This document shows positions 34,979-42,972 of a DNA stretch of 64,000 nucleotides, one piece after another (the first letter of the stretch is position 1; each line of letters begins with the position of its first letter). The position numbers and the translations under genes were made by a program. Origin of the DNA: Priestia megaterium (GTDB taxonomy: Bacteria > Bacillota > Bacilli > Bacillales > Bacillaceae_H); contig VTEF01000003.1 of assembly GCA_008180335.1 (NCBI GenBank), forward strand, positions 475,545 through 539,544, written 5' to 3'. The notes under the pieces are model-generated. The model worked only from the letters and a program-made list of their open reading frames with translations, made no database searches and was not told the DNA's origin.

Positions 34979-35929
34979 TTAATTGTACACCTCTGGGTAT
35001 ACTGCTTTTGCTAGCTCTTCTAATCCTTCAACAATTCGCGGTCCTGGACGATTTGTTTTGTTAGGATCAAGGTGCGCAATTTGTTTCTCTTTTACCGCTG
35101 TAATATCACTCCACGCTGGACGATTTACAATTTCATTTGTATCACCTTGATAAGTGGTAACGATTGTATCAGGGTTTAATTCAACAACTTTCTCCTCTGA
35201 TAACTTCACCCATCCCTCTTCGTTTCCTGCAACGTTTTCGGCACCAATCATTGATAGCATTTCATCCATAAATGTGCCTTTTCCTGTTGTATAAATCTCT
35301 GGTGCTGGTGATACTTCAATCCATACTTTCTTGCGGTCTTCATTTTTAATTGTTTTTGCTTTTTCTTCAATAGCCGCTACTTTTTCTTTCATGTCGCTAA
35401 CTGTTTTTTTAGCTTCTTCTGTTTTACCAGTTAACTTACCAATACTTTCAATACTTTCATATGCTGTATTAAAATCTGTTGCATCCTTTACAACAAATAA
35501 AGCAATACCAGCATTCTCTATTTGCTTAAATGCTTCATCTGATAAACCCATGCTTGATCCATGTGCTAATACTAAATCTGGATTTAAAGCAATAACTTTT
35601 TCAGCATTAACATTCATATCTCCAACTTGCTCTTTTTCTTCAACGCTTGCTGGATAGTCATCGTTGCTTGTTACACCTACTAATTCTTTTTCAAGGCCAA
35701 GTTCATATACGATTTCAGTATTACTTGGCATCAGCGATACAATTCTTTTCGGCTGCTTTTCAAGTGTTATTTCTTTATTTCTTGCATCTTTTAGTGTAAC
35801 GGACTGTTCAGCTGTCTGCTCGGTTTGTTGTGGATCTTTTTCTTTTTGATCTGCTTCGTTATTTCCCCCACATGCAGCAAGGACAACAAGTAACAAAGCG
35901 ATAATTGAATACGATAGCCATTTTTTCAT
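34979..35929 (-). CDS. btuF: Cobalamin-binding lipoprotein of an ABC importer (BtuF-like)
   Basis: A 316-residue class III substrate-binding protein. A signal peptide ends with the lipobox VLAAC (Cys20), so it is a membrane-anchored lipoprotein. The mature part has the two-lobe pattern: KRIVSLMPSNTEIVYELG (about 60-77) and GVTSNDDYPASV in the first, a long linker helix (about 175-210), then WIEVSPAPEIYTTGKGTF in the second. Its place directly after an AdoCbl riboswitch indicates a corrinoid ligand. The start is ATG 35929 with AAGGGGGAA before it. The matching permease and ATPase genes are not adjacent. Confidence 0.9.
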   Translation of the reverse strand: MKKWLSYSIIALLLVVLAACGGNNEADQKEKDPQQTEQTAEQSVTLKDARNKEITLEKQPKRIVSLMPSNTEIVYELGLEKELVGVTSNDDYPASVEEKEQVGDMNVNAEKVIALNPDLVLAHGSSMGLSDEAFKQIENAGIALFVVKDATDFNTAYESIESIGKLTGKTEEAKKTVSDMKEKVAAIEEKAKTIKNEDRKKVWIEVSPAPEIYTTGKGTFMDEMLSMIGAENVAGNEEGWVKLSEEKVVELNPDTIVTTYQGDTNEIVNRPAWSDITAVKEKQIAHLDPNKTNRPGPRIVEGLEELAKAVYPEVYN

Positions 35930-35981
35930 GGTTGTATTCCCCCTTATATGTATTCGTATGAATAAGTCGTTCAGCAAACAT

Positions 35982-36012
35982 AAAAAAACTTTACTTTCAA
36001 CTGAAAGCAAAG
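35982..36012 (-). terminator. Riboswitch-controlled intrinsic terminator
   Basis: On the minus strand CTTTGCTTTCA / TGAAAGTAAAG with a 2-base loop is followed by seven Ts. It lies between the AdoCbl aptamer and btuF, so it is the probable expression platform. Confidence 0.75.
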
Positions 36013-36109
36013 CAGGTAACGTCAAATTATGTTAAAAAGAATATTTAATAGCTTTTCATCATATTTGTGTACGTCCATTACCCTGCTTCACCTCTCCTCG
36101 AAGGTTTCA

Positions 36110-36280
36110 CAGTTGACAATAAGGCAGGTCTCCTGACTTACGCATAGTTAATTACTAAGCCTTCCCATTATAGAAACAGTGGCATACTTTAGTAATCTAG
36201 CGCTTACAGTGGCGGGACCGCGTCGGCTTTTCACCAAACTTCCCTTTTCACTCAATCTTTAAATTGAGACCTTATTGCTT
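36110..36280 (-). promoter_or_regulatory. Adenosylcobalamin riboswitch aptamer
   Basis: Read on the minus strand, the conserved parts appear in order: GAAGTTTGGTGAAAAGCC, then CGACGCGGTCCCGCCACTGTAA, a second GCCACTG, GGGAAGGC, and the B12-box end GTCAGGAGACCTGCC (36123-36139). This is the classical cobalamin riboswitch order. A TATACT -10-like hexamer lies shortly upstream. It controls the nine-gene corrinoid salvage operon, reducing it when adenosylcobalamin is plentiful. Confidence 0.93.
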
Positions 36281-36496
36281 CACGATTATTTACCTGTCCT
36301 AGTATAACCCACTATGTTAAAAATGAAAATAGCAAACCGCCTTAAAATTCCTACATTTTAGGTGAGATGTTCTTGCAAAGAAGTATACATCCCTTTCTTA
36401 ACCATGCTATCATTGTTCATCATAAGCATATTTATGATAAATAGGGGCAAATGCTTGGAGTCGATGGTATATACATAAGACTCTTTTTTTACAAAA

Positions 36497-36522
36497 AAAC
36501 CTACGAAAATTCGTAGGTTTAA
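36497..36522 (-). terminator. Terminator after the thioredoxin-family gene
   Basis: AAACCTACGAA / TTCGTAGGTTT with a tiny loop and T tract on the minus strand, overlapping the gene end. Confidence 0.8.
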
Positions 36523-36833
36523 ACTGTCGCTAAAAACTCGCGAACCGCTTCAGGTGTTTTTGCATTCGCACTATGAAGATGTGCAATTTTCTCACCATTT
36601 TTATATACAAGCAATGATGGAATACCCATTACATTGTTTTCTGCTGCCAACTCTTCAAATTCATCTTTATCAATTTTGAACCATGCTTTGTCACTGTTTT
36701 CTTCTACAATTTCATCGATAAACATATCTAAACGTTTGCAATCAGGACACCAAGTCGTCGTAAAAATTCCAACGCTTACCTTTTCACTTTTAATTTGATC
36801 ATGAAATTGCTTTTCGTCAGTAAATTGTTTCAT
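36519..36833 (-). CDS. Thioredoxin family protein (YdbP-like)
   Basis: A 104-residue single-domain thioredoxin fold. The active site is WCPDC (28-32) instead of WCGPC, and the cis-Pro loop is MGIPSLLVYKNG (about 69-80). The C terminus IAHLHSANAKTPEAV resembles B. subtilis YdbP from memory. It should act as a cytoplasmic disulfide reductase or oxidoreductase; its partner is unknown. GGAGG precedes ATG. Single gene. Confidence 0.88.
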   Translation of the reverse strand: MKQFTDEKQFHDQIKSEKVSVGIFTTTWCPDCKRLDMFIDEIVEENSDKAWFKIDKDEFEELAAENNVMGIPSLLVYKNGEKIAHLHSANAKTPEAVREFLATV

Positions 36834-36938
36834 TTTGTCTCCTCCAACAGTTAAGGTTTATAGTTTAGATGAACATCTAAAAAAGTACACCTTATTATAT
36901 ATGATTGCTCACTGCTTTGGCTCCCTATATGCTCAAAT

Positions 36939-37685
36939 TTAGTAAATGTTAACTTTATTTTCGTTTATTTGATAGGCTGGATCACCTAAAACTTTGTTTA
37001 AATACTTATATGTTAAAGGAGCGTCATGCGCTAATTGTCTTCTCGTAAATTGACTCGCATAATACATAGCAAATGTTTCAGCAAAGTATTCTTCTGGATA
37101 CAGCAAAAAATAAGTTTGGTTTGGAAATAATGCATCTTTTTCTGCCTTCCAAACATGTAAAAATCCTTTATGCATACGAATATTATTTAAAAGATGCCGA
37201 TCGACTGTGTGACCTAACTCATGTAATTCTAAATTCACTGACCCATGATTATGGCCCTTTTCACTATGGCCAATTTTCACATAGACTGTTTTGGAACCAC
37301 CCGCACCAGGTACGTCATTCCATAATACTCCTTTTTCACTGTAACCTCGTGGTCTTTTTCCTTTTAAATGCATAAAACTGGGTTCATCTGTCAACTCTCC
37401 GTTAAATAACTTTACATGAATCTTATTTTTAACCATTTGTTTTAATAAATGCGGATGAATAGCACTAATGCTATACAAAATATTCATCACTGCTTTTTTA
37501 TCATAATTATTTTTAGGAACATATACAATTTCATTCACATATGATGAGATAAATAACCGATTGCTTACTTCAGTTGCAAGAGGCGTTTCTTTTAATAAAA
37601 CTGAATCTCTTTCAAACGATGAATATGTCATCATGGGTGAACTACAAACTAATATAATAAGTAACAAACCTATTCGTTTTTTCAT
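36939..37685 (-). CDS. Secreted anthrax-lethal-factor-like (ATLF/PPEP-type) metalloprotease
   Basis: A 248-residue secreted protein. A Sec signal (about 1-22) is followed by a compact domain with zinc motif HELGH (155-159, in LELHELGHTVD) and, 38 residues later, YPEEYFAE (196-203), which offers the third zinc ligand and a catalytic Tyr. This spacing and wording match the lethal-factor C-terminal/Pro-Pro endopeptidase group (such as C. difficile PPEP-1), also in size. Such enzymes cut between prolines in surface proteins. The start is ATG 37685 after GGAGGAG. The protein's own substrate is unknown. Confidence 0.8.
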   Translation of the reverse strand: MKKRIGLLLIILVCSSPMMTYSSFERDSVLLKETPLATEVSNRLFISSYVNEIVYVPKNNYDKKAVMNILYSISAIHPHLLKQMVKNKIHVKLFNGELTDEPSFMHLKGKRPRGYSEKGVLWNDVPGAGGSKTVYVKIGHSEKGHNHGSVNLELHELGHTVDRHLLNNIRMHKGFLHVWKAEKDALFPNQTYFLLYPEEYFAETFAMYYASQFTRRQLAHDAPLTYKYLNKVLGDPAYQINENKVNIY

Positions 37686-37826
37686 CGTTTTCTCCTCCAA
37701 CTCCATGCTATCACACTACTTATCTAAAACAGCCATGCAATTTTTGGTATAACAAAACACTTCCACTAATAGCAATCGATCTCTTCCAAGCAAATCTTGG
37801 AACTAGAACAGACGCAAGACATACAA

Positions 37827-37863
37827 AAAAGCTAGATTCAAATTCATTTGAATCTAGCTTTTT
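37827..37863. terminator. Bidirectional-type terminator after ypjP
   Basis: GCTAGATTCAAAT / ATTTGAATCTAGC with a 2-base loop, A tract before and T tract after; lies 40 bases beyond the ypjP stop on the minus strand. Confidence 0.8.
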
Positions 37864-37904
37864 ACTATTATTATGCTCTTGAGCCTTTCCCCCTGAATAA
37901 GCGA

Positions 37905-38507
37905 TTAACTCATCCATTTTGGAGGCATGTTTCGACTCCAATAAATTTTACCTAGGTCATAATGCTTTTGGAAGTTATCTTCTGCTTTGTGGTAATGAAA
38001 ATTAAACCAGTACCCATCTTTAGGTGGATTCTCACGACGAACATGAAAACGAATTAAATCTTGGCCTGTCTCACGATCATACACATGGAAGATCTTTTCA
38101 CCATATCCTGCTGCAGGGTGCTCACTAATTTCCAAATTCGTAATCGACTGTTCTCTTTCAGTTCCAATGTCTACTAGCACTTTTTCTATTTGCGGTAATA
38201 TCACTTGGCGAAATTCATCTTCAATCACTGGACCAATTTTCACGCCAAACTTTTCTACTGACTGTTTTTCAGCTTCTCCCATTGCATACATCACAAATGA
38301 ATCAACATCTTCATACTTAAATTGATCAGGAGGTAATTCTATCTCTTCGAAGGTAGCAGTTACAGGCGTTGTTTCTCTTACATATCCAGCTTTATCATGC
38401 TTGTCCGCTTTTGCGTTATCGAGGTATAAGTACTCTGGTGGAGTGACAAGCCCAAATGTAAATACTGTAATAAAAACAATGAGCATTTTTCGTAACCATC
38501 TAGGCAT
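37905..38507 (-). CDS. ypjP: YpjP family protein
   Basis: A 200-residue protein with one N-terminal membrane/signal segment (about 8-24, MLIVFITVFTFGLVTPP) and an exported domain. Recognised as YpjP through KFGVKIGPVIEDEFRQVILP (about 87-106), GYGEKIFHVYD, LIRFHVRRENPP and the end PPKWMS. The function is unknown. The start is ATG 38507, nine bases after AAAGGA, which also matches the MP[RK]WL start of B. subtilis YpjP. Single gene between the metalloprotease and the YuzL-like gene. Confidence 0.9.
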   Translation of the reverse strand: MPRWLRKMLIVFITVFTFGLVTPPEYLYLDNAKADKHDKAGYVRETTPVTATFEEIELPPDQFKYEDVDSFVMYAMGEAEKQSVEKFGVKIGPVIEDEFRQVILPQIEKVLVDIGTEREQSITNLEISEHPAAGYGEKIFHVYDRETGQDLIRFHVRRENPPKDGYWFNFHYHKAEDNFQKHYDLGKIYWSRNMPPKWMS

Positions 38508-38915
38508 TTTTATCTGTCCTTTCATGTTTTTCTTTAAAGAAACCGGATTATTTTAAACATATTTCGTATTGTAACATATTTCAAACTTTTTTACCTTTTT
38601 TTGCACAATCTCCCCGATTTTTAGCCATCATCCCTTCCACCCTTAACGATCAGTAGTTTTTAATTAAGATCAAGAACTCAAAAAATTTTCACCACAGTTT
38701 CTCTTCCTCATTTAAAAATGTTTCAAACACTAAAAAGTTGCATTTGTAAAGAAAACTCGCATAATGATAGGTTACGTATTTGATTAGAAGGCTTGTATAA
38801 GCTTTATTGCATTCTAACAGATAGCAAGCTCTCGACTCATTGAAGTTTCACTTTCTTTCCTCTAATATATGTATACGATTGTTAGCGTATCTTATTATAA
38901 TCACTGTAAAAGATG

Positions 38916-38955
38916 AAAAAGGTCAGCTTAAACATTTGTTTAAGCTGACCTTTTT
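38916..38955. terminator. Strong terminator hairpin
   Basis: AAAAAGGTCAGCTTAAACA / TGTTTAAGCTGACCTTTTT, nearly loopless, 69 bases beyond the YuzL-like stop. The DNA between here and ypjP (38508-38915) is AT-rich and shows no supported gene. Confidence 0.82.
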
Positions 38956-39023
38956 ACTTAGTCTCGCTTTCGCCGCTAACACATGTAAATGTAAACAAAA
39001 GCTCTTTTACTGCCTGAAATATT

Positions 39024-39152
39024 TTATGAACGTTTTTGTTTCATTCTACTTGAGCTTTTTTTGATACCTGTTTCTGAAGTTGTTGTGCCTTGACCTTGTA
39101 TATTCGGCGCAGCAAGTTCTGACTTTGAATGATCTTTTTTAATCTCACTCAT
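39024..39152 (-). CDS. YuzL-like small protein, 42 aa
   Basis: ATG 39152 with GGAGGTG seven bases upstream and 42 codons. The product starts MSEIKKDHSKSELAAPN, has the central IQGQGTTTSETG and a basic Ser/Lys/Arg-rich end SSSRMKQKRS. This composition matches the YuzL-like family of tiny Bacillus proteins as I remember it; some small spore proteins look alike. The function is unknown. Confidence 0.7.
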   Translation of the reverse strand: MSEIKKDHSKSELAAPNIQGQGTTTSETGIKKSSSRMKQKRS

Positions 39153-39209
39153 CACACTTCACCTCCATAGTGTAGTGTGTCCAATTTAAATCCATCTATA
39201 ATATGTGCT

Positions 39210-39995
39210 TTATACACTGGTTTGAATAATACCATAATGAAATTTTGCTGTTTTCCGCTTGTAAACAGTAAAGCCATGTTGTTCAAAGCGCCGACTTTTC
39301 CAATGATCTTTTAATACAACTCTTCTTTTGGCTACTCGTTTTGCTTCATTAATAGTTTCCTCTGTTAACGCTGTATACAGAGCTAGATTTTTTATCCCTT
39401 TAATTCCGTCTGATTCCTCAATTTCTTCTTGAAACATAGGATCAAAGTAGACCACGTCAAAAGAATTATCTTCACAGCAACGTAAATATGCTTCAAATGT
39501 TTGATGGATAACAATAATCCTCTTCATTGCTTCATTCATTTCTTCTACTTCACTTTTCCAGCTTTTTAGTCCTTGTTTGACTAAATATGCAATAAAGCGA
39601 TTTCCTTCTATTCCTGTAACTTTGCCCTCTTCTCCCACAGCTACACTTGCTAAAATACTGTCTGACGCTAAACCAAGGGTGCAATCTAGCATACTCATTC
39701 CTTTTCTTAATTGTGCAGCTTCAAGAAATGGATCGCTTTCGCCTCTTAGTAATCTTTTCACTCGAAACATTGATGAATTTGGATGAAAAAAGATAGAGTC
39801 GCTTTCGCCTTGTATATGTAACTCTACTCTCTCTTTGCCGACTACTATCACATCTGCTTCTGTTGTTGCTTTTATATGTTCAATCGAATGTTTTTGGCGC
39901 TTAACAAACGGCACATGTAAATCATACGCAACGGATTTAGCCTGCTCAATCATCTTTTCATCTGTTCGACCAGCAGTCGTAACAATCAATTTCAT
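39210..39995 (-). CDS. ypiP: Class I SAM-dependent methyltransferase (YpiP)
   Basis: A 261-residue protein of the YpiP/RsmJ-like group. An N-terminal domain (about 1-85) precedes the Rossmann-type methyltransferase: MSMLDCTLGLASDSILAS (about 97-114) is motif I, VTGIEGN motif II, and VVYFDPMFQEE (about 180) the catalytic motif IV with a DPMF of the N-methyltransferase type. RNA is a plausible substrate by analogy with RsmJ (16S rRNA). The start at ATG 39995 has AGGAGG only four bases before; ATG 40016 is an alternative without a ribosome site. Confidence 0.85.
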   Translation of the reverse strand: MKLIVTTAGRTDEKMIEQAKSVAYDLHVPFVKRQKHSIEHIKATTEADVIVVGKERVELHIQGESDSIFFHPNSSMFRVKRLLRGESDPFLEAAQLRKGMSMLDCTLGLASDSILASVAVGEEGKVTGIEGNRFIAYLVKQGLKSWKSEVEEMNEAMKRIIVIHQTFEAYLRCCEDNSFDVVYFDPMFQEEIEESDGIKGIKNLALYTALTEETINEAKRVAKRRVVLKDHWKSRRFEQHGFTVYKRKTAKFHYGIIQTSV

Positions 39996-40116
39996 AACGC
40001 CTCCTACTTCATTCAAATGTAATTTAATGAATACTCAATCGTCAATTTTGTTATAACATGCAGCCGTTTAAAATCTTCTTCTTTTACTTCTTGCATGTTA
40101 AATTAAAATGAAAACA

Positions 40117-40157
40117 CAGAGAAAAAAGGATGTCCCATAGACATCCTTTTTCTCTCT
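40117..40157. terminator. Terminator between brxA and ypiP
   Basis: AGAGAAAAA-AGGATGTC / GACATCC-TTTTTCTCT long stem with a 5-base loop on the downstream side of brxA. Confidence 0.8.
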
Positions 40158-40265
40158 TTGAAAGTATATGTTCTTTTTTAAAAAAAGTCTAGTTAGAGTT
40201 GTGACAAAACAAGTACATTTTTACTTGTTTTTGCATACTTACAAAAGCACGCTTAAAAATTCAGA

Positions 40266-40700
40266 TTAACAGTGCTTTTGAAAGCCATTTAAAATGTTTT
40301 CAAAAATAGCTTCTAAAGGCTGACCTTCAATATCATGACGAGGAATAAAGTGAACCACTTCTTCGCCTTTTAATAATGCCATTGACGGTGATGAAGGTTC
40401 AATATCGCCAAAGTATTCTCTCATTTTTGCCGTTGCTTCTTTATCTTGGCCAGCAAACACTGTCACGACTCGATCAGGTTTTTGCTCTGATTGCAAATAC
40501 GCTTGTGTAGCAGCTGGACGTGCTAACCCTGCGGCACAGCCACAAACTGAGTTAACCACAACAAATGTCGTACCTTCTACGTTTTCCATAAACTCTACAA
40601 CTTCTTCTTCAGTTGTTAATTCTTTGTAACCCGCACGAGTTAACTCATCACGCATAGGTTTAACCAGTTGACGCATGTATTCTTCATATGCCATTGACAT
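40266..40700 (-). CDS. brxA: Bacilliredoxin BrxA (YphP)
   Basis: A 144-residue thioredoxin-fold protein with the unusual CGC active site (Cys53, Cys55, in NSVCGCAAGLARP). It removes bacillithiol from S-bacillithiolated proteins after oxidative stress. The start MSMAYEEYMRQLV and the block FAGQDKEATAKMREYF are near-identical to B. subtilis YphP as I recall. An AGGAGG-type site precedes ATG. It fits functionally with the bacillithiol gene bshB2 at 17 kb and bsaA at 46 kb. Confidence 0.95.
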   Translation of the reverse strand: MSMAYEEYMRQLVKPMRDELTRAGYKELTTEEEVVEFMENVEGTTFVVVNSVCGCAAGLARPAATQAYLQSEQKPDRVVTVFAGQDKEATAKMREYFGDIEPSSPSMALLKGEEVVHFIPRHDIEGQPLEAIFENILNGFQKHC

Positions 40701-40965
40701 ATTAACATTCCTCCTAATAATTGTTCATCATCAAATCATACTATAAAAACAAGGAAAAATCTAGCTAGGGAACCATGTTCTCATGTGGCCATCTGCTCAC
40801 CATAATATACGCCTTTCATTATAATCTGCTCTTTTTGTCAATAAAAGAAACCCACCTTTTCTAGCTAGCTTTATATAAGCTTGTATTTTTGTTGAATTTT
40901 GCTATTAATCTTCCATTATTTGTACTATAGTTATAGATAGCAACAGATTGGAAAGGATTTTTATA

Positions 40966-41725
40966 GTGAAACACAGATTCAAACCTAAAAAAACATTTTA
41001 CGCACTTTTTACTATGACGTTAGGGATAACCGTACTTTTGGTTATTTTCAACAAAGTAAGCGGCAGCGAACCAGCCATTAGCCAACAAACATTAACTGCT
41101 AATCCTTTGCCGTTAAAAGCAATTACCCAAGTCGATCATTCTAAAAAGCTGATCAATACTCTCGATCATAGTATGTATTTATCCAAAACCGTCGACGAGC
41201 AAAACCGCTTATTAACACAGCCTATTTATTTAACCTTTGATGATGGACCTACTTCTGATACGCGACAGATTTTAGATACTTTACATAAATTTAATGTCAA
41301 AGCCACTTTTTTTATGTTAAAGCATCAAATTGAAACACATCCTGAGATTGCTCAAAAGGTAGTTCAAGAAGGCCATTCAGTTGGTTGTCACGGTGTATCA
41401 CATGATATCCATCAAATGTATCGTTCAAATGGATCAGCTTTGCATGAAATGCAAGAATGTCTGCAAACATTAAAGGATGTAACAGGTGTGGACAGCTCGC
41501 TTATCCGCGTTCCTTTTGGAAGCGTGCCATATTTAAAAGAACCGCATCGAACCTCACATTCAGCAAGTGAATAGACGTGGACGAACGCCTGTCATTTTAT
41601 TTCATGACAAGTCATTTACAGCCCAAGCACTTCCTGCTATTTTAACTTATATTACAGATAATGATTATCAACCAATTAAAATAGATGAGACGATGGAACC
41701 GATGCAGTTCTCTGCTCATGATTAG
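40966..41725 (+). pseudogene. Membrane-anchored polysaccharide deacetylase, internally deleted and frameshifted
   Basis: GTG 40966 has AAAGGA seven bases upstream. The frame encodes an N-terminal membrane anchor (about 12-30), a linker, and the start of a NodB domain: YLTFDDGPTSDT and GCHGVSHD with the metal His residues, then RVPFGSVPYLKEPH. At about 41560 the frame is lost. A second frame gives IEPHIQQVNRRGRTPVILFHD, which is the NodB C-terminal motif, ending at TAG 41725. About 50-60 residues between, including the expected WDWNVDSxDW block, are missing. A deletion with frameshift makes the gene inactive. Confidence 0.78.
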
Positions 41726-41727
41726 TT

Positions 41728-41760
41728 AAAAAGGATCATTCAATTGAATGATCCTTTTTT
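41728..41760. terminator. Bidirectional terminator
   Basis: AAAAAGGATCATTCAA / TTGAATGATCCTTTTT, essentially a perfect palindrome between the deacetylase pseudogene and convergent ypgR. Confidence 0.9.
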
Positions 41761-41762
41761 CA

Positions 41763-42890
41763 TTACCCTTTGCGGCTTTCTGTCATCTGTTTCCAAACAG
41801 AACCTTTCGCTTCTTCGCCGCCTTCAATGCGCTCAATTGCCAATTTAATTTGAAGATCCACTTCAAACTCTGAATCGTTTTCTGCTTGTTTTAAAGCAGG
41901 CAATGCAGCTGCGTCCCCGACTTCATATAAAAACATAGCAGCGCGCCAACGTACAAGCTTACTTTTATCTTTTAGCGCTTCACACATTGCAGGAATTCCT
42001 TCTTCAAACCCTAAATCAGACATACAGTCTCCTGCTGTGCGGCGAACCGTTACTGATTTATCTTTCAATGCTTTATAGAGATAAGAAAGCACAGCCTTAG
42101 ATTCAATCATCCCCAAGTACACTGTGGCTAAACGGCGAATAGACGCTTTCTCATCTTCTAACGCTTTATTCAGTACTTCTAAATCATCTTCTGATGGATC
42201 CATTTGTTCTAAATGTGCATATCGAATGGACCAGTCTTCATTCTCTAGCATATCAACCGTCACTTTGTATGTTTCGCGGGGCTTAATAGTTTGCCCGCCT
42301 TCTTGCTCTTGCTTCGCCATATTCACAAGTCGGTTTAAACGTTCCTCAGGATACGCCGCTGCTAACTCTTCAGCTACTTCCTCACCAATAGCTGCTAGAT
42401 CACCATAACGAACGCCTTGTTCTTTCCATTTTCGTTCTAAAACAACATTTGCAGAATACGTTTGAACTTCAGCAAATGCTTTAGCAAAACGTTCTGGTAA
42501 TCCGAAACGTTTTTCTTCATTCCCATCAGTTAGTTTTACTTGCATAGGTATATTTTTGAACATTTGGACAGACACATTTACTTCACCATAATGGTCATTT
42601 ACTTGCTGGTTATTTTCTTCATCTTGAAGCTCCTCGCCAAAAGCTGCCCGTACTCGAGGAAGGATTTGTTTCCAGTCATATTTAGCATTTCGCTCTACTG
42701 CTAAAAAGTCTGCTACATGGTAGACACCCTTTATACCTTCAACTTTCATAATTTGTTGAATAATGCTCGGTGCTCCGTTCACGTTTTCTTTGTTATAGTT
42801 GTTGCTTTTTCCCCCTGGCAACACTTCATTTAAATTAATCTTCATCGTGTTCGGACTTGGTGTTGGCTCGATTGATTTAATTTTCATCAT
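41763..42890 (-). CDS. ypgR: Conserved virulence factor C family protein (YpgR)
   Basis: A 375-residue protein. Residues 1-90 form an Nfu N-terminal-like scaffold domain (IEPTPSPNTMKINLNEVLPG near the start). The second half (about 220-360) is built of HEAT-like repeats: LEVLNKALEDEKASIRRLA, LYKALKDKSVTVRRTA, MCEALKDKSKLVRWRAA and so on. It matches CvfC of S. aureus and B. subtilis YpgR in length and order. The molecular role is unknown. The start is ATG 42890, six bases after GAGGAG. The order ypgR-yfmR-ypgQ differs from B. subtilis by the ABC-F insertion. Confidence 0.88.
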   Translation of the reverse strand: MMKIKSIEPTPSPNTMKINLNEVLPGGKSNNYNKENVNGAPSIIQQIMKVEGIKGVYHVADFLAVERNAKYDWKQILPRVRAAFGEELQDEENNQQVNDHYGEVNVSVQMFKNIPMQVKLTDGNEEKRFGLPERFAKAFAEVQTYSANVVLERKWKEQGVRYGDLAAIGEEVAEELAAAYPEERLNRLVNMAKQEQEGGQTIKPRETYKVTVDMLENEDWSIRYAHLEQMDPSEDDLEVLNKALEDEKASIRRLATVYLGMIESKAVLSYLYKALKDKSVTVRRTAGDCMSDLGFEEGIPAMCEALKDKSKLVRWRAAMFLYEVGDAAALPALKQAENDSEFEVDLQIKLAIERIEGGEEAKGSVWKQMTESRKG

Positions 42891-42972
42891 ACCCTGCTCC
42901 TCACAATTGTTTCTGGATAAATTGTAACATGACAAAAAACTGAATGTCTAAAGACTTGTCCTTTAGTCATAT

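Noticed and set aside
37720..37941. 73-codon minus-strand frame between the metalloprotease and ypjP
   Set aside because: It overlaps the ypjP end and contains the ypjP terminator as coding sequence.
38840..39064. 74-codon plus-strand frame
   Set aside because: It crosses a strong terminator and is antisense to the better supported YuzL-like gene.
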